Below, piece by piece: positions 7,739 to 15,886 of a stretch of 64,000 bases of DNA. The notes beneath the pieces were generated by a model, which did not search any database, was not told the origin of the DNA, and was given only the letters and a program-made list of their open reading frames with translations. The position numbers and the translations under genes are program-made. The stretch is from Actinomycetes bacterium. GTDB taxonomy: Bacteria; Actinomycetota; Acidimicrobiia; Acidimicrobiales; Acidimicrobilacustridaceae. Location: the NCBI GenBank assembly GCA_029782025.1, contig JAKOVR010000209.1:1-64000 (forward strand), given 5' to 3'. Within the stretch, counting starts at the first letter, position 1. The number at the start of each line of letters is the position of its first letter.

Positions 7739-8917
7739 ATGCGTGATGTCGTGATCGTCGAAGCCGTCCGTACCCCCATCGGCCGCCGCGGTGGTGGGCT
7801 GTCCACCATGCACGCGGCCGACCTGCTGGCCGTGCCGCTCAAGGAGCTCATGGCCCGGTCCGGGGTCGATCCGGCCGAGGTCGGTCAGGTCATCGGGGGC
7901 TGCGTCTCCCAGGTCGGCATGCAGGCGTTCAACGTCGCCCGCACCGCCTGGCTCACCGCCGGCCTCCCGATCTCGGCGCCGGCCACCACGGTCGACAGCC
8001 AGTGCGGCTCCTCGCAGCAGGCCATGAACCTGGCCACCGCCCTCGTGTCGTCCGGCGTGGTCGACGTGGCCGTGGCCTGCGGGGTCGAGGTGATGAGCCG
8101 GGTCCCCATGGGGTCGAGCCTGGCCCGCGGCCTCGACCTCGGCAAGGCGGTGCCGAAGTCCTACTTCTCCCGCTACGAGTTCACGAGCCAGTTCGAGGCG
8201 GCCGAGCGCATCGCCGACAAGTGGGGCATCACCCGTGACGACACCGACGCCTTCGGCCTCGAGTCCCAGCGGCGGGCGGCCCAGGCCTGGGCCGAGGATC
8301 GCTTCGGCACCCAGATCGTGCCCGTCGACGCCCCCGACCTCGACGAGGAGGGCAAGCCCACCGGCACCACCCACCAGGTCACCCGCGACGAGGGGCTGCG
8401 CGAGACCACGCTCGAGGGGCTGGCCAGCCTCAAGGCCGTCGCCCGGGAAGACGGCGTGCACACCGCCGGGAGCTCGTCGCAGATCTCCGACGGCGCCTCC
8501 GCCGTGCTGATCATGACGGCCGAGAAGGCCGCCGCGCTCGGCGCCACCCCCAAGGCCCGCATCGTCGACACCTGCCTCGTCGGCGTGGATCCGGTCCTCA
8601 TGCTCACCGGCCCGATCGACGCCAGCCACCACCTCTTCGAGCGCACCGGCCTGTCCATGGCCGACATCGACGTCGTGGAGATCAACGAGGCCTTCGCCTC
8701 GGTCGTGCTCTCCTGGGAGCGCGAGCTCCACCCCGACATGGCCACCGTGAACCCCAACGGTGGGGCCATCGCCATGGGCCACCCGCTCGGCGGCACCGGC
8801 TGCATCCTCACCACCAAGGCCGTCCACGAGCTGCACCGCACCGGGAAGGACCGCGCCCTCGTCACCATGTGCTGCGGTGGCGGGCTCGGCACCGGCACCA
8901 TCCTCGAGCGGATCTGA
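7739..8917 (+). CDS. Thiolase (acetyl-CoA C-acyltransferase)
   Basis: 392 aa, exact thiolase length. Acyl-accepting Cys89 lies in DSQCGSSQQAMN, His348 in GHPLGGTG, and the second Cys (about 379) in MCCGGGLGTG. NEAFASVV and NPNGGAIAMGHP complete the signature. The enzyme cleaves or forms beta-ketoacyl-CoA in the cytosol. The CGSS loop and overall look are closer to actinobacterial steroid or long-chain beta-ketoacyl thiolases than to acetoacetyl-CoA thiolase, but this is weak. No beta-oxidation partners are adjacent. Confidence 0.9.
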   Translation: MRDVVIVEAVRTPIGRRGGGLSTMHAADLLAVPLKELMARSGVDPAEVGQVIGGCVSQVGMQAFNVARTAWLTAGLPISAPATTVDSQCGSSQQAMNLATALVSSGVVDVAVACGVEVMSRVPMGSSLARGLDLGKAVPKSYFSRYEFTSQFEAAERIADKWGITRDDTDAFGLESQRRAAQAWAEDRFGTQIVPVDAPDLDEEGKPTGTTHQVTRDEGLRETTLEGLASLKAVAREDGVHTAGSSSQISDGASAVLIMTAEKAAALGATPKARIVDTCLVGVDPVLMLTGPIDASHHLFERTGLSMADIDVVEINEAFASVVLSWERELHPDMATVNPNGGAIAMGHPLGGTGCILTTKAVHELHRTGKDRALVTMCCGGGLGTGTILERI

Positions 8918-8928
8918 CGCGGTCGCCC

Positions 8929-9549
8929 ATGGCTCGCCCCGCCCTGGCCCGGCGAGCCGTCGGCCCCATCCCCGTCCTCACCGCGGTCGTCCTGGCCGCC
9001 GTCGCCCTGGCCGGCTGCGCCCCGGCCACCCCGGCCGCGTCCACCGGCACCACGGCCGCGTCCACCGGCGCCAGCGCCGGTGCCGGTGCCGGTCCGGGCG
9101 GGGCCACGGTCACCAAGATCACCGACGGCGACACCATCCACGTGCGCATCGACGGCGCGGCCAAGGACACCACCGTCCGGCTCATCGGCATCGACACGCC
9201 CGAGACCAAGCGCCCCAACACCCCTGTCGAGTGCTTCGGCACCGAAGCCAGCGCCCACATGCGCGAGCTGCTCCCGGTCGGCACCCGTGTGCGCCTCGAA
9301 CCCGACGTCGAGCCCACCGACCGCTACGGCCGCACCCTGGCCTACGTCTTTCGCGCCGACGACGACCTGTTCGTGAACCGGGCCCAGGTGGAGGACGGGT
9401 ACGCCGCCCCCTACCGCTACCCGCCCAACGTCGCCCACGCCGACGAGCTGAGCGAGGCGGGGCGCCGGGCCCGGGAGCGGGGCGCCGGCTTGTGGGGCGC
9501 CTGCGACGGCCCCCACACCACCGCGTCGAGGCCACCGCCCACCCGGTAG
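8929..9549 (+). CDS. Thermonuclease-like (SNase) lipoprotein
   Basis: 206 aa. The N terminus has a hydrophobic stretch VLTAVVLAAVALAGC with a lipobox, then a Thr/Ala/Gly linker. The SNase domain (about residues 60-190) contains ITDGDTIHV, VRLIGIDTPET (catalytic Arg and Glu) and DRYGRTLAYV (second Arg), so the active site is intact. It should be a Ca-dependent extracytoplasmic nuclease tethered to the membrane. It begins 11 nt after the thiolase stop, so co-transcription is possible. Confidence 0.85.
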   Translation: MARPALARRAVGPIPVLTAVVLAAVALAGCAPATPAASTGTTAASTGASAGAGAGPGGATVTKITDGDTIHVRIDGAAKDTTVRLIGIDTPETKRPNTPVECFGTEASAHMRELLPVGTRVRLEPDVEPTDRYGRTLAYVFRADDDLFVNRAQVEDGYAAPYRYPPNVAHADELSEAGRRARERGAGLWGACDGPHTTASRPPPTR

Positions 9550-9552
9550 CGT
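9547..9552 (+). promoter_or_regulatory. -10 box TAGCGT overlapping the nuclease stop codon
   Basis: The TAG stop of the nuclease forms the first half of the box. It ends 6 nt before GTG9559. Confidence 0.45.
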
Positions 9553-9558
9553 GTCGGC

Positions 9559-10398
9559 GTGACCACCCTGGCCGAGCGGCTCGGCTACCCCGCCGACGCC
9601 CGCCTGCTCATCATCAACTGCGACGACCTCGGCTCGAGCCACGCCGCCAACGTCGGGGTGTACGAGGCCATGCGCCGCGGCCTGGCCACCTCCGCCACGC
9701 TCATGGTGCCGTGCCCGTGGGCCCGGCAAGCGGCCAAGGAGTACCTGGGGGAGGACGTCGGCGTCCACCTCACCCTCAACGCCGAGTACGACCTCTACCG
9801 GTGGGGGCCGATCACCACGGCGCCGAGCCTGCTCGACGGCGACGGCGGCTTCCCCCGCACCATCACCGACGTGTGGGACCACGCCGACCTCGACGAGGTG
9901 CGTCGGGAGCTGCGGGCCCAGATCGAGCGGGCCATCCTCTGGGGCTTCGACGTCAGCCACCTCGACTCCCACATGGGCACGCTCCAGCTGCGCCCCGAGT
10001 TCTTCGACGTCTACCTGGAGCTGGCGGTCGACTTCCAGCTGCCGCTGCGCATGGCCGGCCGGTCGGCCGAGCAGTACGTCGGGTTCCCGTTCCGGTCGCT
10101 GGCGGCGGAGGAGGGCGTGGTCTTCCCCGACCACTTCGTCCTGGTCACCAACGGGGTGGGGAGCCGGCGGTCGATCGAGAAGGCCATCTTCGATCTGCGC
10201 CCCGGCGTCACCGAGGTCTACGTGCACCCGGCGGCCGACACCCCCGAGCTGCGGGCCTTCGCCCCCGATTGGGCCGGCCGCGTCGACGACCACCACTTCG
10301 TCACCCACGACGCCGGGCTCAAGGCCCTGGTCGACCGGGCCGGCGTCGAGCTCATCGGCTTCCGCCCCCTGCGCGACCTCATGCGGGCCGGCGGCTGA
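9559..10398 (+). CDS. ChbG/YdjC-family carbohydrate deacetylase
   Basis: 279 aa. The YdjC fold is marked by LLIINCDDLGSSHAAN (metal-binding Asp pair), VGVHLTLNAE (His) and DVSHLDSHMG (His). The C-terminal strand GVTEVYVHPA is also typical. The family removes acetyl groups from chitobiose-type oligosaccharides in the cytosol. GTG9559 lacks a ribosome site and follows a TAGCGT box, fitting a leaderless start. It runs towards the minus-strand GxGYxYP gene (15 nt between stops), which may also act on sugars. Confidence 0.85.
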   Translation: MTTLAERLGYPADARLLIINCDDLGSSHAANVGVYEAMRRGLATSATLMVPCPWARQAAKEYLGEDVGVHLTLNAEYDLYRWGPITTAPSLLDGDGGFPRTITDVWDHADLDEVRRELRAQIERAILWGFDVSHLDSHMGTLQLRPEFFDVYLELAVDFQLPLRMAGRSAEQYVGFPFRSLAAEEGVVFPDHFVLVTNGVGSRRSIEKAIFDLRPGVTEVYVHPAADTPELRAFAPDWAGRVDDHHFVTHDAGLKALVDRAGVELIGFRPLRDLMRAGG

Positions 10399-10413
10399 CC
10401 GACCCGTCCCCGA

Positions 10414-12108
10414 TCAACCGGTGAAGGCCGGGGTCACGACCGGGACGGGAACGGTCGTCGAGGTCGAGGTGGTGGGCGGCGGAGCGGGAAGACAGGCGGC
10501 AGCCTGGGCCGGGGTGAGGAAGCGAACGCCCTGCGCCGAGAACGGCGCCATCGCGGCCACGATGCCGTCGTAGCTCACCCTCCACACGGTGAGGGGGAGG
10601 AACGTCACCAGCGGCCGTTGCGCCGGCGGGAGGTCGACGAGGGCCTGGACCTGGGCCGCCACCTGGGCCGGTCCGTCGTCGTAGGACACCTGGCGCGACT
10701 CGAGCACCGCCATCCCGTCGGGCCGCACGAACCAGTTCGGCCCCCCGAAGTCGGCGTAGTTGAGGAGGAACGTGCGGGGCCGGTGGCCGGAGGCCCCGAT
10801 GGCGGCCTGCACCATCGTCCACGACGGGGCGCCGGGGTCCGACAGGAGGGCGTCGAGGGACCAGTGGCTGGCCACGCCGAGCTCCTGGTCGAGGGTGAAG
10901 CCGTCGGCCAGGACCGACGCCCCGTGGGGCATGAGCGAGGGCAGGCCGTAGCCCACCCCCATCATCCCAACGATCTCGTCGTTCGGCGTGGCCGAGGCAG
11001 CGAAGTGGTCCCAGATCGCCGGCATCAGCACCGACGCGCTCTCCCCGATGCTCCACCCCATCGGGAGCGTGCCCCGCTGCCCGCTCGGCCAGTACCCGCC
11101 CCGGGTGTAGACCCCGGCGGGCAGGGCCAGGTTGTCGCCGTCGGTGATGGCCAGCACGACGTTGACCTGGTCGGTGGTGCACGGGGCCGTCCCCGCCGTC
11201 GACGGGGGATCCACCCGCCGGCGAGGGCGGTCGGCCCCCACGGCGAGGTGGAACGACAGGTTGTCGTTGCCGTCGGTGGGGACGAGGAAGCGGTCGGCCT
11301 GGGCCAGCCGCACCAGGGCCTGCACCTCCTCGACCCCGGTGTCGGAGATGTAGCCGTAGACCGGGTGGCCGGGCGGGTAGGCGTCGAGCAGGGCGTAGAC
11401 CCGGTCGTAGTCGGGAGCGCTCGGGCGGGTGTACACGGCCATGATCCCCTGCTGCACGAACAGGTCGCGGGGCGCGTGCTGCGTGGGCTGCTCGATGGCC
11501 AGCCCCTGGTAGGGCAGGGCTGCCCGGTAGGTGGCCGCCGCGCCCTCGTAGGCCGTGGCGGCGTCGGGCCAGCGCCCGCGGTGGTCGTCGAGCTGGGTGA
11601 GGCCGTGGCTCTGGGCCAGCCCGATGAGGTCCGGGGTGACGACCACCCCGCCGAGGGCCGCCGCCGCGGTCGTGGCGGTGTTGATGGTCCAGGGCTCGGC
11701 CTCGGAGGCCACGACGTAGCCGGCGGCCTCGGAGGCGAAGGCGGTGAGGGCGCCGGCGAGGTCGACGTCGGCGACGACGGTGATCAGCCCGTCGGCGGCG
11801 TAGTGGTCGAGCCAGTACTGGTCCTCGGCCGGCGGGCGGGCCCCCACCAGGTAGACCCGCGCCGTCGTGCGGTTGACGATGCCCTGCAGGGTGGCGGCCA
11901 ACAGCCGCTCGCCCCCCGTCGCCCCCTCGATGTGCACCACCGTGACGGGGCCGACCGCCGGTCGGCGGGTCAGGTACCGGTCGACGATGCCGCCGGGGAT
12001 CGCCGCACCGGCGGGCGCCGACCCGCCACCGAGGCCGAGCGCGAGAGCGCAGGTGGCCAGGGCCACCGCGAGTGCGAGCTGTCCACGGGACCGGCGTCGA
12101 CCGCTCAT
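10414..12108 (-). CDS. Secreted GxGYxYP-type putative glycoside hydrolase
   Basis: 564 aa. A signal peptide (residues 1-36, ending ApAGAA) precedes an N-terminal alpha/beta region (about 40-250: VTVVHIEGATGGERLLAATLQG, RVYLVG). A C-terminal domain contains VVLAITDGDNLALP and MMGVGYGLPSLMPHG, the motif region that names the GxGYxYP family. The tail is a Pro/Thr linker. ATG12108 has GGAAGGAG upstream and overlaps the stop of the acetyltransferase gene as ATGA, so the two are translationally coupled. Enzymatic activity in this family is predicted, not proven. Confidence 0.7.
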   Translation of the reverse strand: MSGRRRSRGQLALAVALATCALALGLGGGSAPAGAAIPGGIVDRYLTRRPAVGPVTVVHIEGATGGERLLAATLQGIVNRTTARVYLVGARPPAEDQYWLDHYAADGLITVVADVDLAGALTAFASEAAGYVVASEAEPWTINTATTAAAALGGVVVTPDLIGLAQSHGLTQLDDHRGRWPDAATAYEGAAATYRAALPYQGLAIEQPTQHAPRDLFVQQGIMAVYTRPSAPDYDRVYALLDAYPPGHPVYGYISDTGVEEVQALVRLAQADRFLVPTDGNDNLSFHLAVGADRPRRRVDPPSTAGTAPCTTDQVNVVLAITDGDNLALPAGVYTRGGYWPSGQRGTLPMGWSIGESASVLMPAIWDHFAASATPNDEIVGMMGVGYGLPSLMPHGASVLADGFTLDQELGVASHWSLDALLSDPGAPSWTMVQAAIGASGHRPRTFLLNYADFGGPNWFVRPDGMAVLESRQVSYDDGPAQVAAQVQALVDLPPAQRPLVTFLPLTVWRVSYDGIVAAMAPFSAQGVRFLTPAQAAACLPAPPPTTSTSTTVPVPVVTPAFTG

Positions 12109-13016
12109 CTCGCTCCTTCCGATGACGGGAAGCGCTTCCGGTAGGTCCGGAACACGCGGTGGACCGTCGCTCCCAGCTTGGCGTAGAACGCGACCGGACC
12201 CACCCAGCAGACCTCCACCTCGGACACCCCGGCCGCCATCATGTCCTTGGCCACCTCGGCCACGAGGGCACCCCCCACGCCGCCGCCCTGGCGGTCGGGA
12301 TCGGTGCCCATCGGCCCGAGCAACCCGAGGTGCGACACGGAGTGGCAGACGAACCCCAGCGGCTCGGGGCCGGCGCCGGGCGGCGGGTCGACGAACGCGC
12401 CGATGGCGGTCCCCGATTCGAGGGCGCGGTCGTACTCGTCGAGCCACCAGGGCCAGTGCCGGGTGACGAGGGCGCGCATGGCGTCGTCGTCGGCGTCGTC
12501 GAGGATGCGGCGCAGCGCCACCCCGGGCGGGGTCGGGACCCGCACGGTGCTCGGGAGCACCATGTTGAACTCACAGGTGCGGGGCTCGTAGCCGAGGGCC
12601 TCGGCCAGGCACAGCGCCGGGGTCATGGCCGCCACGTCGATCCCCGGCCACAGGTAGACGGGTGCCGTCCCGGCCAGGTGCACCTCGGTGGCGCCCTCGG
12701 CGCGGCACCAGGCCTCCAGCGCCGACAGCACCGCCCGCCCGAGACCGGCCCGCCGGTGATCGGGATCGACCACCACCAGCTTCACGTAGCCGACCACCGT
12801 GTCGCCGAAGCGCCGCACCGTGGCCCCGCCGGCGGCGACCGGTCCGGCCGGATCCGTCGTCCCCAGCACCACCCCCGGGTCGTCCCACAGCACCGACTCG
12901 AGCTCCTCGGCCGTGAACCCCTCGCCCGGCAGGCTGCGTTCGAGCAGGTCGGCCAGGGCCTCGGCCCGGTCGCGACCCCACGGTGCGACGGTCGGAGGCG
13001 TCGGATCGGCCGGCAT
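12105..13016 (-). CDS. Tandem-GNAT N-acetyltransferase
   Basis: 303 aa with two GNAT folds. The first (about residues 60-150) has VVDPDHRRAGLGRAVLSALE, the acetyl-CoA pyrophosphate-binding loop. The second (about 220-290) has GTDPDRQGGGVGGALVAEVA. Two-domain arrangements like this occur in MshD-type and other acetyltransferases, but MshD identity cannot be claimed. It overlaps the secreted GxGYxYP gene by 4 nt, an unusual pairing of a cytosolic acetyltransferase with a secreted glycosidase. Confidence 0.8.
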   Translation of the reverse strand: MPADPTPPTVAPWGRDRAEALADLLERSLPGEGFTAEELESVLWDDPGVVLGTTDPAGPVAAGGATVRRFGDTVVGYVKLVVVDPDHRRAGLGRAVLSALEAWCRAEGATEVHLAGTAPVYLWPGIDVAAMTPALCLAEALGYEPRTCEFNMVLPSTVRVPTPPGVALRRILDDADDDAMRALVTRHWPWWLDEYDRALESGTAIGAFVDPPPGAGPEPLGFVCHSVSHLGLLGPMGTDPDRQGGGVGGALVAEVAKDMMAAGVSEVEVCWVGPVAFYAKLGATVHRVFRTYRKRFPSSEGAR

Positions 13017-13022
13017 CGCCGG

Positions 13023-13028
13023 AGCGTA
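13023..13028 (-). promoter_or_regulatory. -10 box TACGCT, acetyltransferase gene
   Basis: Ends 6 nt before ATG13016 on the minus strand. Confidence 0.45.
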
Positions 13029-13058
13029 CCGGGGCCGGGGCGGCGCGGCCGACTGTGC

Positions 13059-13064
13059 CAGACT
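13059..13064 (+). promoter_or_regulatory. -10 box CAGACT for the gene at 13071
   Basis: Ends 6 nt before GTG13071 and lies in the same TGTGCCAGACT context as the amidase promoter. Confidence 0.4.
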
Positions 13065-13070
13065 CGCCCG

Positions 13071-13559
13071 GTGCGCCGCCCGCGCCTCCTGCCCCGTGCG
13101 ACCCGAGCCGCCCGCGCCGCCGGGTTGGGCCGCGCTGCCCGGCTCGCCGTCGCCGTTCTCGCCGTCGCCGGCGCCACCGGGGCCACGGCCGGATGCGGCG
13201 GGCCACCGGCCGGGGGCTACGAACCCACGCTCCCGTCGGTGAACTTCACCCCGAAGCTGGTGGTCACCGTCGACGACGACGCCGTGCGGATCACCGCCGG
13301 GCCGCGGGCCGACGACCGGGTGTCGGTCGATCCGCCCCGGGCGGCCCAGGGCACGGTGATCGAGCTGGTGAACGCCGGCCGTCGCCCCCACCGACTGCGG
13401 GCCACCAACCTCTTCGACAGCGGGGTGCTCCAACCCGGCGACAAGGTCACGGTGGCCCTCACCAAGGAGACGGCCGCCGACACCGCCTACGACATCACCG
13501 ACCTCGAGGCACCCGACCGCCGCGTGTCCCTCACGCTCACCCCCCGCCCCACCCCCTGA
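13071..13559 (+). CDS. Cupredoxin-like secreted or lipoprotein, 162 aa
   Basis: GTG start at leaderless distance from CAGACT. Arg-rich N terminus, hydrophobic AVLAVAGATGATAGC ending in a possible lipobox Cys, then a beta-rich domain. VIELVNAGRRPHRLRA and VLQPGDKVTVAL resemble the strand pair around the first His of cupredoxins. The Cys-His-Met copper cluster is missing, so copper binding is unlikely. Short intergenic distance (54 bp) to the divergent acetyltransferase. Function unknown. Confidence 0.6.
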   Translation: MRRPRLLPRATRAARAAGLGRAARLAVAVLAVAGATGATAGCGGPPAGGYEPTLPSVNFTPKLVVTVDDDAVRITAGPRADDRVSVDPPRAAQGTVIELVNAGRRPHRLRATNLFDSGVLQPGDKVTVALTKETAADTAYDITDLEAPDRRVSLTLTPRPTP

Positions 13560-13563
13560 GCAT

Positions 13564-13610
13564 CCTTGGGTGCGTAAGGGTGCGCTATACGCGCCCTTAC
13601 GCACCCAAGG
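13564..13610. repeat. 47-bp palindromic intergenic element, copy 1
   Basis: Perfect 17-nt arms (CCTTGGGTGCGTAAGGG and its complement) around a 13-nt centre. It fills the gap between two convergent genes, 4 nt after the stop at 13559. The same element recurs at 43869 and, split, at 30970/32281. Confidence 0.9.
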
Positions 13611-13612
13611 GA

Positions 13613-14467
13613 TCAGCGCAGGCCGGCGAAGAGGTCGGTCTCGGGGATCGAGGTCGGCACCCGCGAGTCGGCCAGCACGTACTCCTCGACGGGGTGGATC
13701 GTGGCCGCCACGTCGTCGGGGAGGCCGAACCAGAACGGCGAGGTCGGGTCGACCTGGGTGGCGTGGGCCAGGAGGGCCTGCTTGCGCACGTGGTAGTAGC
13801 CGTCGACGGCGACGGCGCTGGTGATGCGGTCGTCCTGGTTGGGACGCTCGAACCACTCCTGGGTGAAGGGCGACTCGACCCCGAGCTCGAGCATGGTGTT
13901 GTGGATCTTGTGGAGCCGGGCCATCGACCAGACCGTGTAGTAGAGCTTCGACGGCGTCCACGGCTCCCCCAGCTCCGGGTACCAGGCCGGGTCGCCGGCG
14001 CGGGCGAAGGCCAGCACCGAGATGTCGTGGACCATCAGGTGGTCGGGATGGGGGTAGCCGGTCTGGTCGTCGTTGTAGGTGAGGATGACCTGGGGCCTGG
14101 TGCGCCGGATGACCTCGACCAACTTCCCCGTGGACTCCACCGGCGGCACGTTGGCGAAGGCCTCGGGGTGGCGGTTGTGCTCGCTGTCGGGCATCCCCGA
14201 GTCGCGGTAGCCGAGCAGCACCACGTCGTCGTAGCCGATGATCTCGGCCGAGCGGGCCAGCTCCTGCCGACGCACGGCGGCGAGGTCGGCCCGCGCCTCG
14301 GGCGTGTCGACGGCGGGGTTGAGGATGTCGCCGGCCTCCCCGCCGGTGGCGGTGACGAGGACGGTGCGCACCCCCTCGGCGTGGTAGCGGGCGATGGTGC
14401 CCGCCCCCTTGGAGGCCTCGTCATCGGGGTGGGCGTGGACGCTCAGGATGCACAGCGGCTCGGTCAC
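13613..14467 (-). CDS. mca: Mycothiol S-conjugate amidase
   Basis: 284 aa. Cleaves mycothiol S-conjugates into a mercapturic acid and GlcN-Ins during detoxification in the cytosol. The zinc site is visible as HAHPDDEASKGAGT (residues 11-24) and HPDH (near 150). The SKGAGT variant after HPDDE and the long C-terminal lobe favour Mca over the deacetylase MshB, which is its paralogue. GTG14467 follows TAGCCT by 6 nt. Presence of this enzyme marks the host as an actinobacterium using mycothiol. The stop lies next to palindrome copy 1. Confidence 0.8.
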   Translation of the reverse strand: MTEPLCILSVHAHPDDEASKGAGTIARYHAEGVRTVLVTATGGEAGDILNPAVDTPEARADLAAVRRQELARSAEIIGYDDVVLLGYRDSGMPDSEHNRHPEAFANVPPVESTGKLVEVIRRTRPQVILTYNDDQTGYPHPDHLMVHDISVLAFARAGDPAWYPELGEPWTPSKLYYTVWSMARLHKIHNTMLELGVESPFTQEWFERPNQDDRITSAVAVDGYYHVRKQALLAHATQVDPTSPFWFGLPDDVAATIHPVEEYVLADSRVPTSIPETDLFAGLR

Positions 14468-14473
14468 CCCTGC

Positions 14474-14479
14474 AGGCTA
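14474..14479 (-). promoter_or_regulatory. -10 box TAGCCT, mca gene
   Basis: Ends 6 nt before GTG14467. It lies in the 25-bp gap after the PhoU/TrkA-C gene, so mca has its own promoter. Confidence 0.5.
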
Positions 14480-14492
14480 CCGAGCGATCGGG

Positions 14493-15758
14493 TCAGCTGA
14501 CCCGGCTGACGTCCCACTCCCGCATGGCGGCGGGGTGGTCGAGCGGCGACAGCTCGATCTCGCCCGTGTCGGGATCGGCCCGCAGCTGCCAGCCGAGGAT
14601 CTCGGCCAGGCGGGCCCGGCCCTCGTCGGGCCCGGTGGCGATGATCTGGTCGCCGGCGCGGAGCTGCACGCTGCCGCGGGGCCGGTAGAAGTAGCGCCCG
14701 CCCCGCTCGACCGCCAGCACGGAGAACCCGGGTTCGATGCTCAGCGACAGCTGCGCCAGGGTGGCCCCCGCCGCCCGCGACCCCTCGCCCACCGGCAGCT
14801 TGACCGCCACCTCGTCGCTCTCGCCGAGGGCGATGGAGAGGATGGGGTGCAGGGCCTCGTGCTGCTCGATCAGCCACACCATCTGCTGGGCCGCGTCCCC
14901 GATGTCCTCGGCGGCCTGGGACAGGTGCAGGAGACCCCGCAGCGGTGACGGGTCGAGGTCGTCGGCCCCGGCCCGCAGCACCCACAGCTCGAGCCGGTCC
15001 TTCATCTCGTCGAGCCGGTCCTCGAGGTGGCGCACCTCAGCGGCCAGGCCGAGGTCGCGGAACACCAGGGCGGAGTAGGCGAGGCCGACCGCCACCTCGG
15101 AGATGTTCTTCATCTCGACCAGCACGTCGACGGCCCGGTCGAGGTCGGAGAGGGTGCCGTCCTCCGGCGGTTGGGGCGGCTCCCACAGCGGCGCCGCCGC
15201 CAGCTCCCGCAGCCGCACGATGCCGGCCGACGGGCCCTCGAGGAAGAGCACGTCGCCGGGCACGAGGATGTGATCGCCCTCCACGTCGGTGATCCAGTCG
15301 CGGTCGCGCCGGATGGCCATCACCCGCATGCCGGTGGCGACCGGGAGCTCGAGGGCGCTGAGGGGCCGGTGGGCCATGTGCGATCCTTCGCGCACGAGGA
15401 CGCGGTGCGACACCTCCTCGGCGTCGGACAGGTCGGCGACCAGCTCCCGGGGGATGCCCAGGCGGTGGGTGACGATCCGGGCGATGTCGACGGCGTCGCC
15501 GGCGATGCGCTCGATGGCCCCGACCACCTGCAGGACCGACGCCATGGCCTCGGCCTCGCGCGGGTTGCGGGCCCCGAGGATGCACACGGCCCGCATGTCG
15601 TGGACGAGGTCGTTCATGCGACCCTCGAGCTCGCGCACCTCCTCCGCCATGTCGGGATCGCCGAAGTAGAGCGCGGCATACGCCAGATCGACCATCAGCT
15701 CGGAGGTGTCCTTCGCCTCCGAGAGCATCGTCTTGAGGTTGCGTGGTTTGTCGTCCAT
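14493..15758 (-). CDS. Duplicated PhoU - TrkA-C domain protein (ion transport regulator)
   Basis: 421 aa built as two copies of PhoU-like helices plus an RCK C-terminal domain. Copy 1: helices 1-105 (LMVDLAYAALYFGD), TrkA-C about 120-200 (ATGMRVMAIRR, DHILVPGDVLFLEG). Copy 2: helices 215-310 (VAVGLAYSALVFRD), TrkA-C about 315-395 (GFSVLAVERGG, LRAGDQIIATGPDEG). Such proteins are thought to gate potassium channels or transporters through ligand-bound TrkA-C domains. No membrane segments are present, so a channel partner is needed. The ion-channel-like genes at 19435 and 38435 are candidates. Confidence 0.75.
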   Translation of the reverse strand: MDDKPRNLKTMLSEAKDTSELMVDLAYAALYFGDPDMAEEVRELEGRMNDLVHDMRAVCILGARNPREAEAMASVLQVVGAIERIAGDAVDIARIVTHRLGIPRELVADLSDAEEVSHRVLVREGSHMAHRPLSALELPVATGMRVMAIRRDRDWITDVEGDHILVPGDVLFLEGPSAGIVRLRELAAAPLWEPPQPPEDGTLSDLDRAVDVLVEMKNISEVAVGLAYSALVFRDLGLAAEVRHLEDRLDEMKDRLELWVLRAGADDLDPSPLRGLLHLSQAAEDIGDAAQQMVWLIEQHEALHPILSIALGESDEVAVKLPVGEGSRAAGATLAQLSLSIEPGFSVLAVERGGRYFYRPRGSVQLRAGDQIIATGPDEGRARLAEILGWQLRADPDTGEIELSPLDHPAAMREWDVSRVS

Positions 15759-15831
15759 GCGGGCGTCCCGAGTGTAGGCCCCGCCGATGGCTCCGCCCCC
15801 GAAAACCCGCCCCGCCCTCCGAATCTGAGTA

Positions 15832-15870
15832 ATCGTTGCTCATGTTCCCCCGGCGCCGATGAGCAACGAT
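15832..15870. promoter_or_regulatory. Inverted repeat between PhoU/TrkA-C gene and LuxR regulator
   Basis: Perfect 12-nt arms ATCGTTGCTCAT (15832-15843) and ATGAGCAACGAT (15859-15870) with a 15-nt spacer. It ends 16 nt before the start of the LuxR-type regulator, just ahead of its AGGAG. AT-richer than its surroundings. It could be an operator, including an autoregulatory one, or a leader hairpin. Confidence 0.7.
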
Positions 15871-15886
15871 CAGGGCAGGAGCACCG

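Noticed and set aside
5294-8836. Longer 1180-aa version of the propeller protein
   Set aside because: The extension is antisense to the thiolase and lacks a ribosome site; ATG7321 begins a proper signal peptide.
9559-10398. Assignment of the YdjC protein to chitobiose use
   Set aside because: No chitobiose transport or hydrolase genes are adjacent, so only the family is claimed.
13564-13610. Palindrome as a standard intrinsic terminator
   Set aside because: No U-run follows the stem on either strand, and near-identical copies elsewhere fit a repeat family better; a termination role remains possible.
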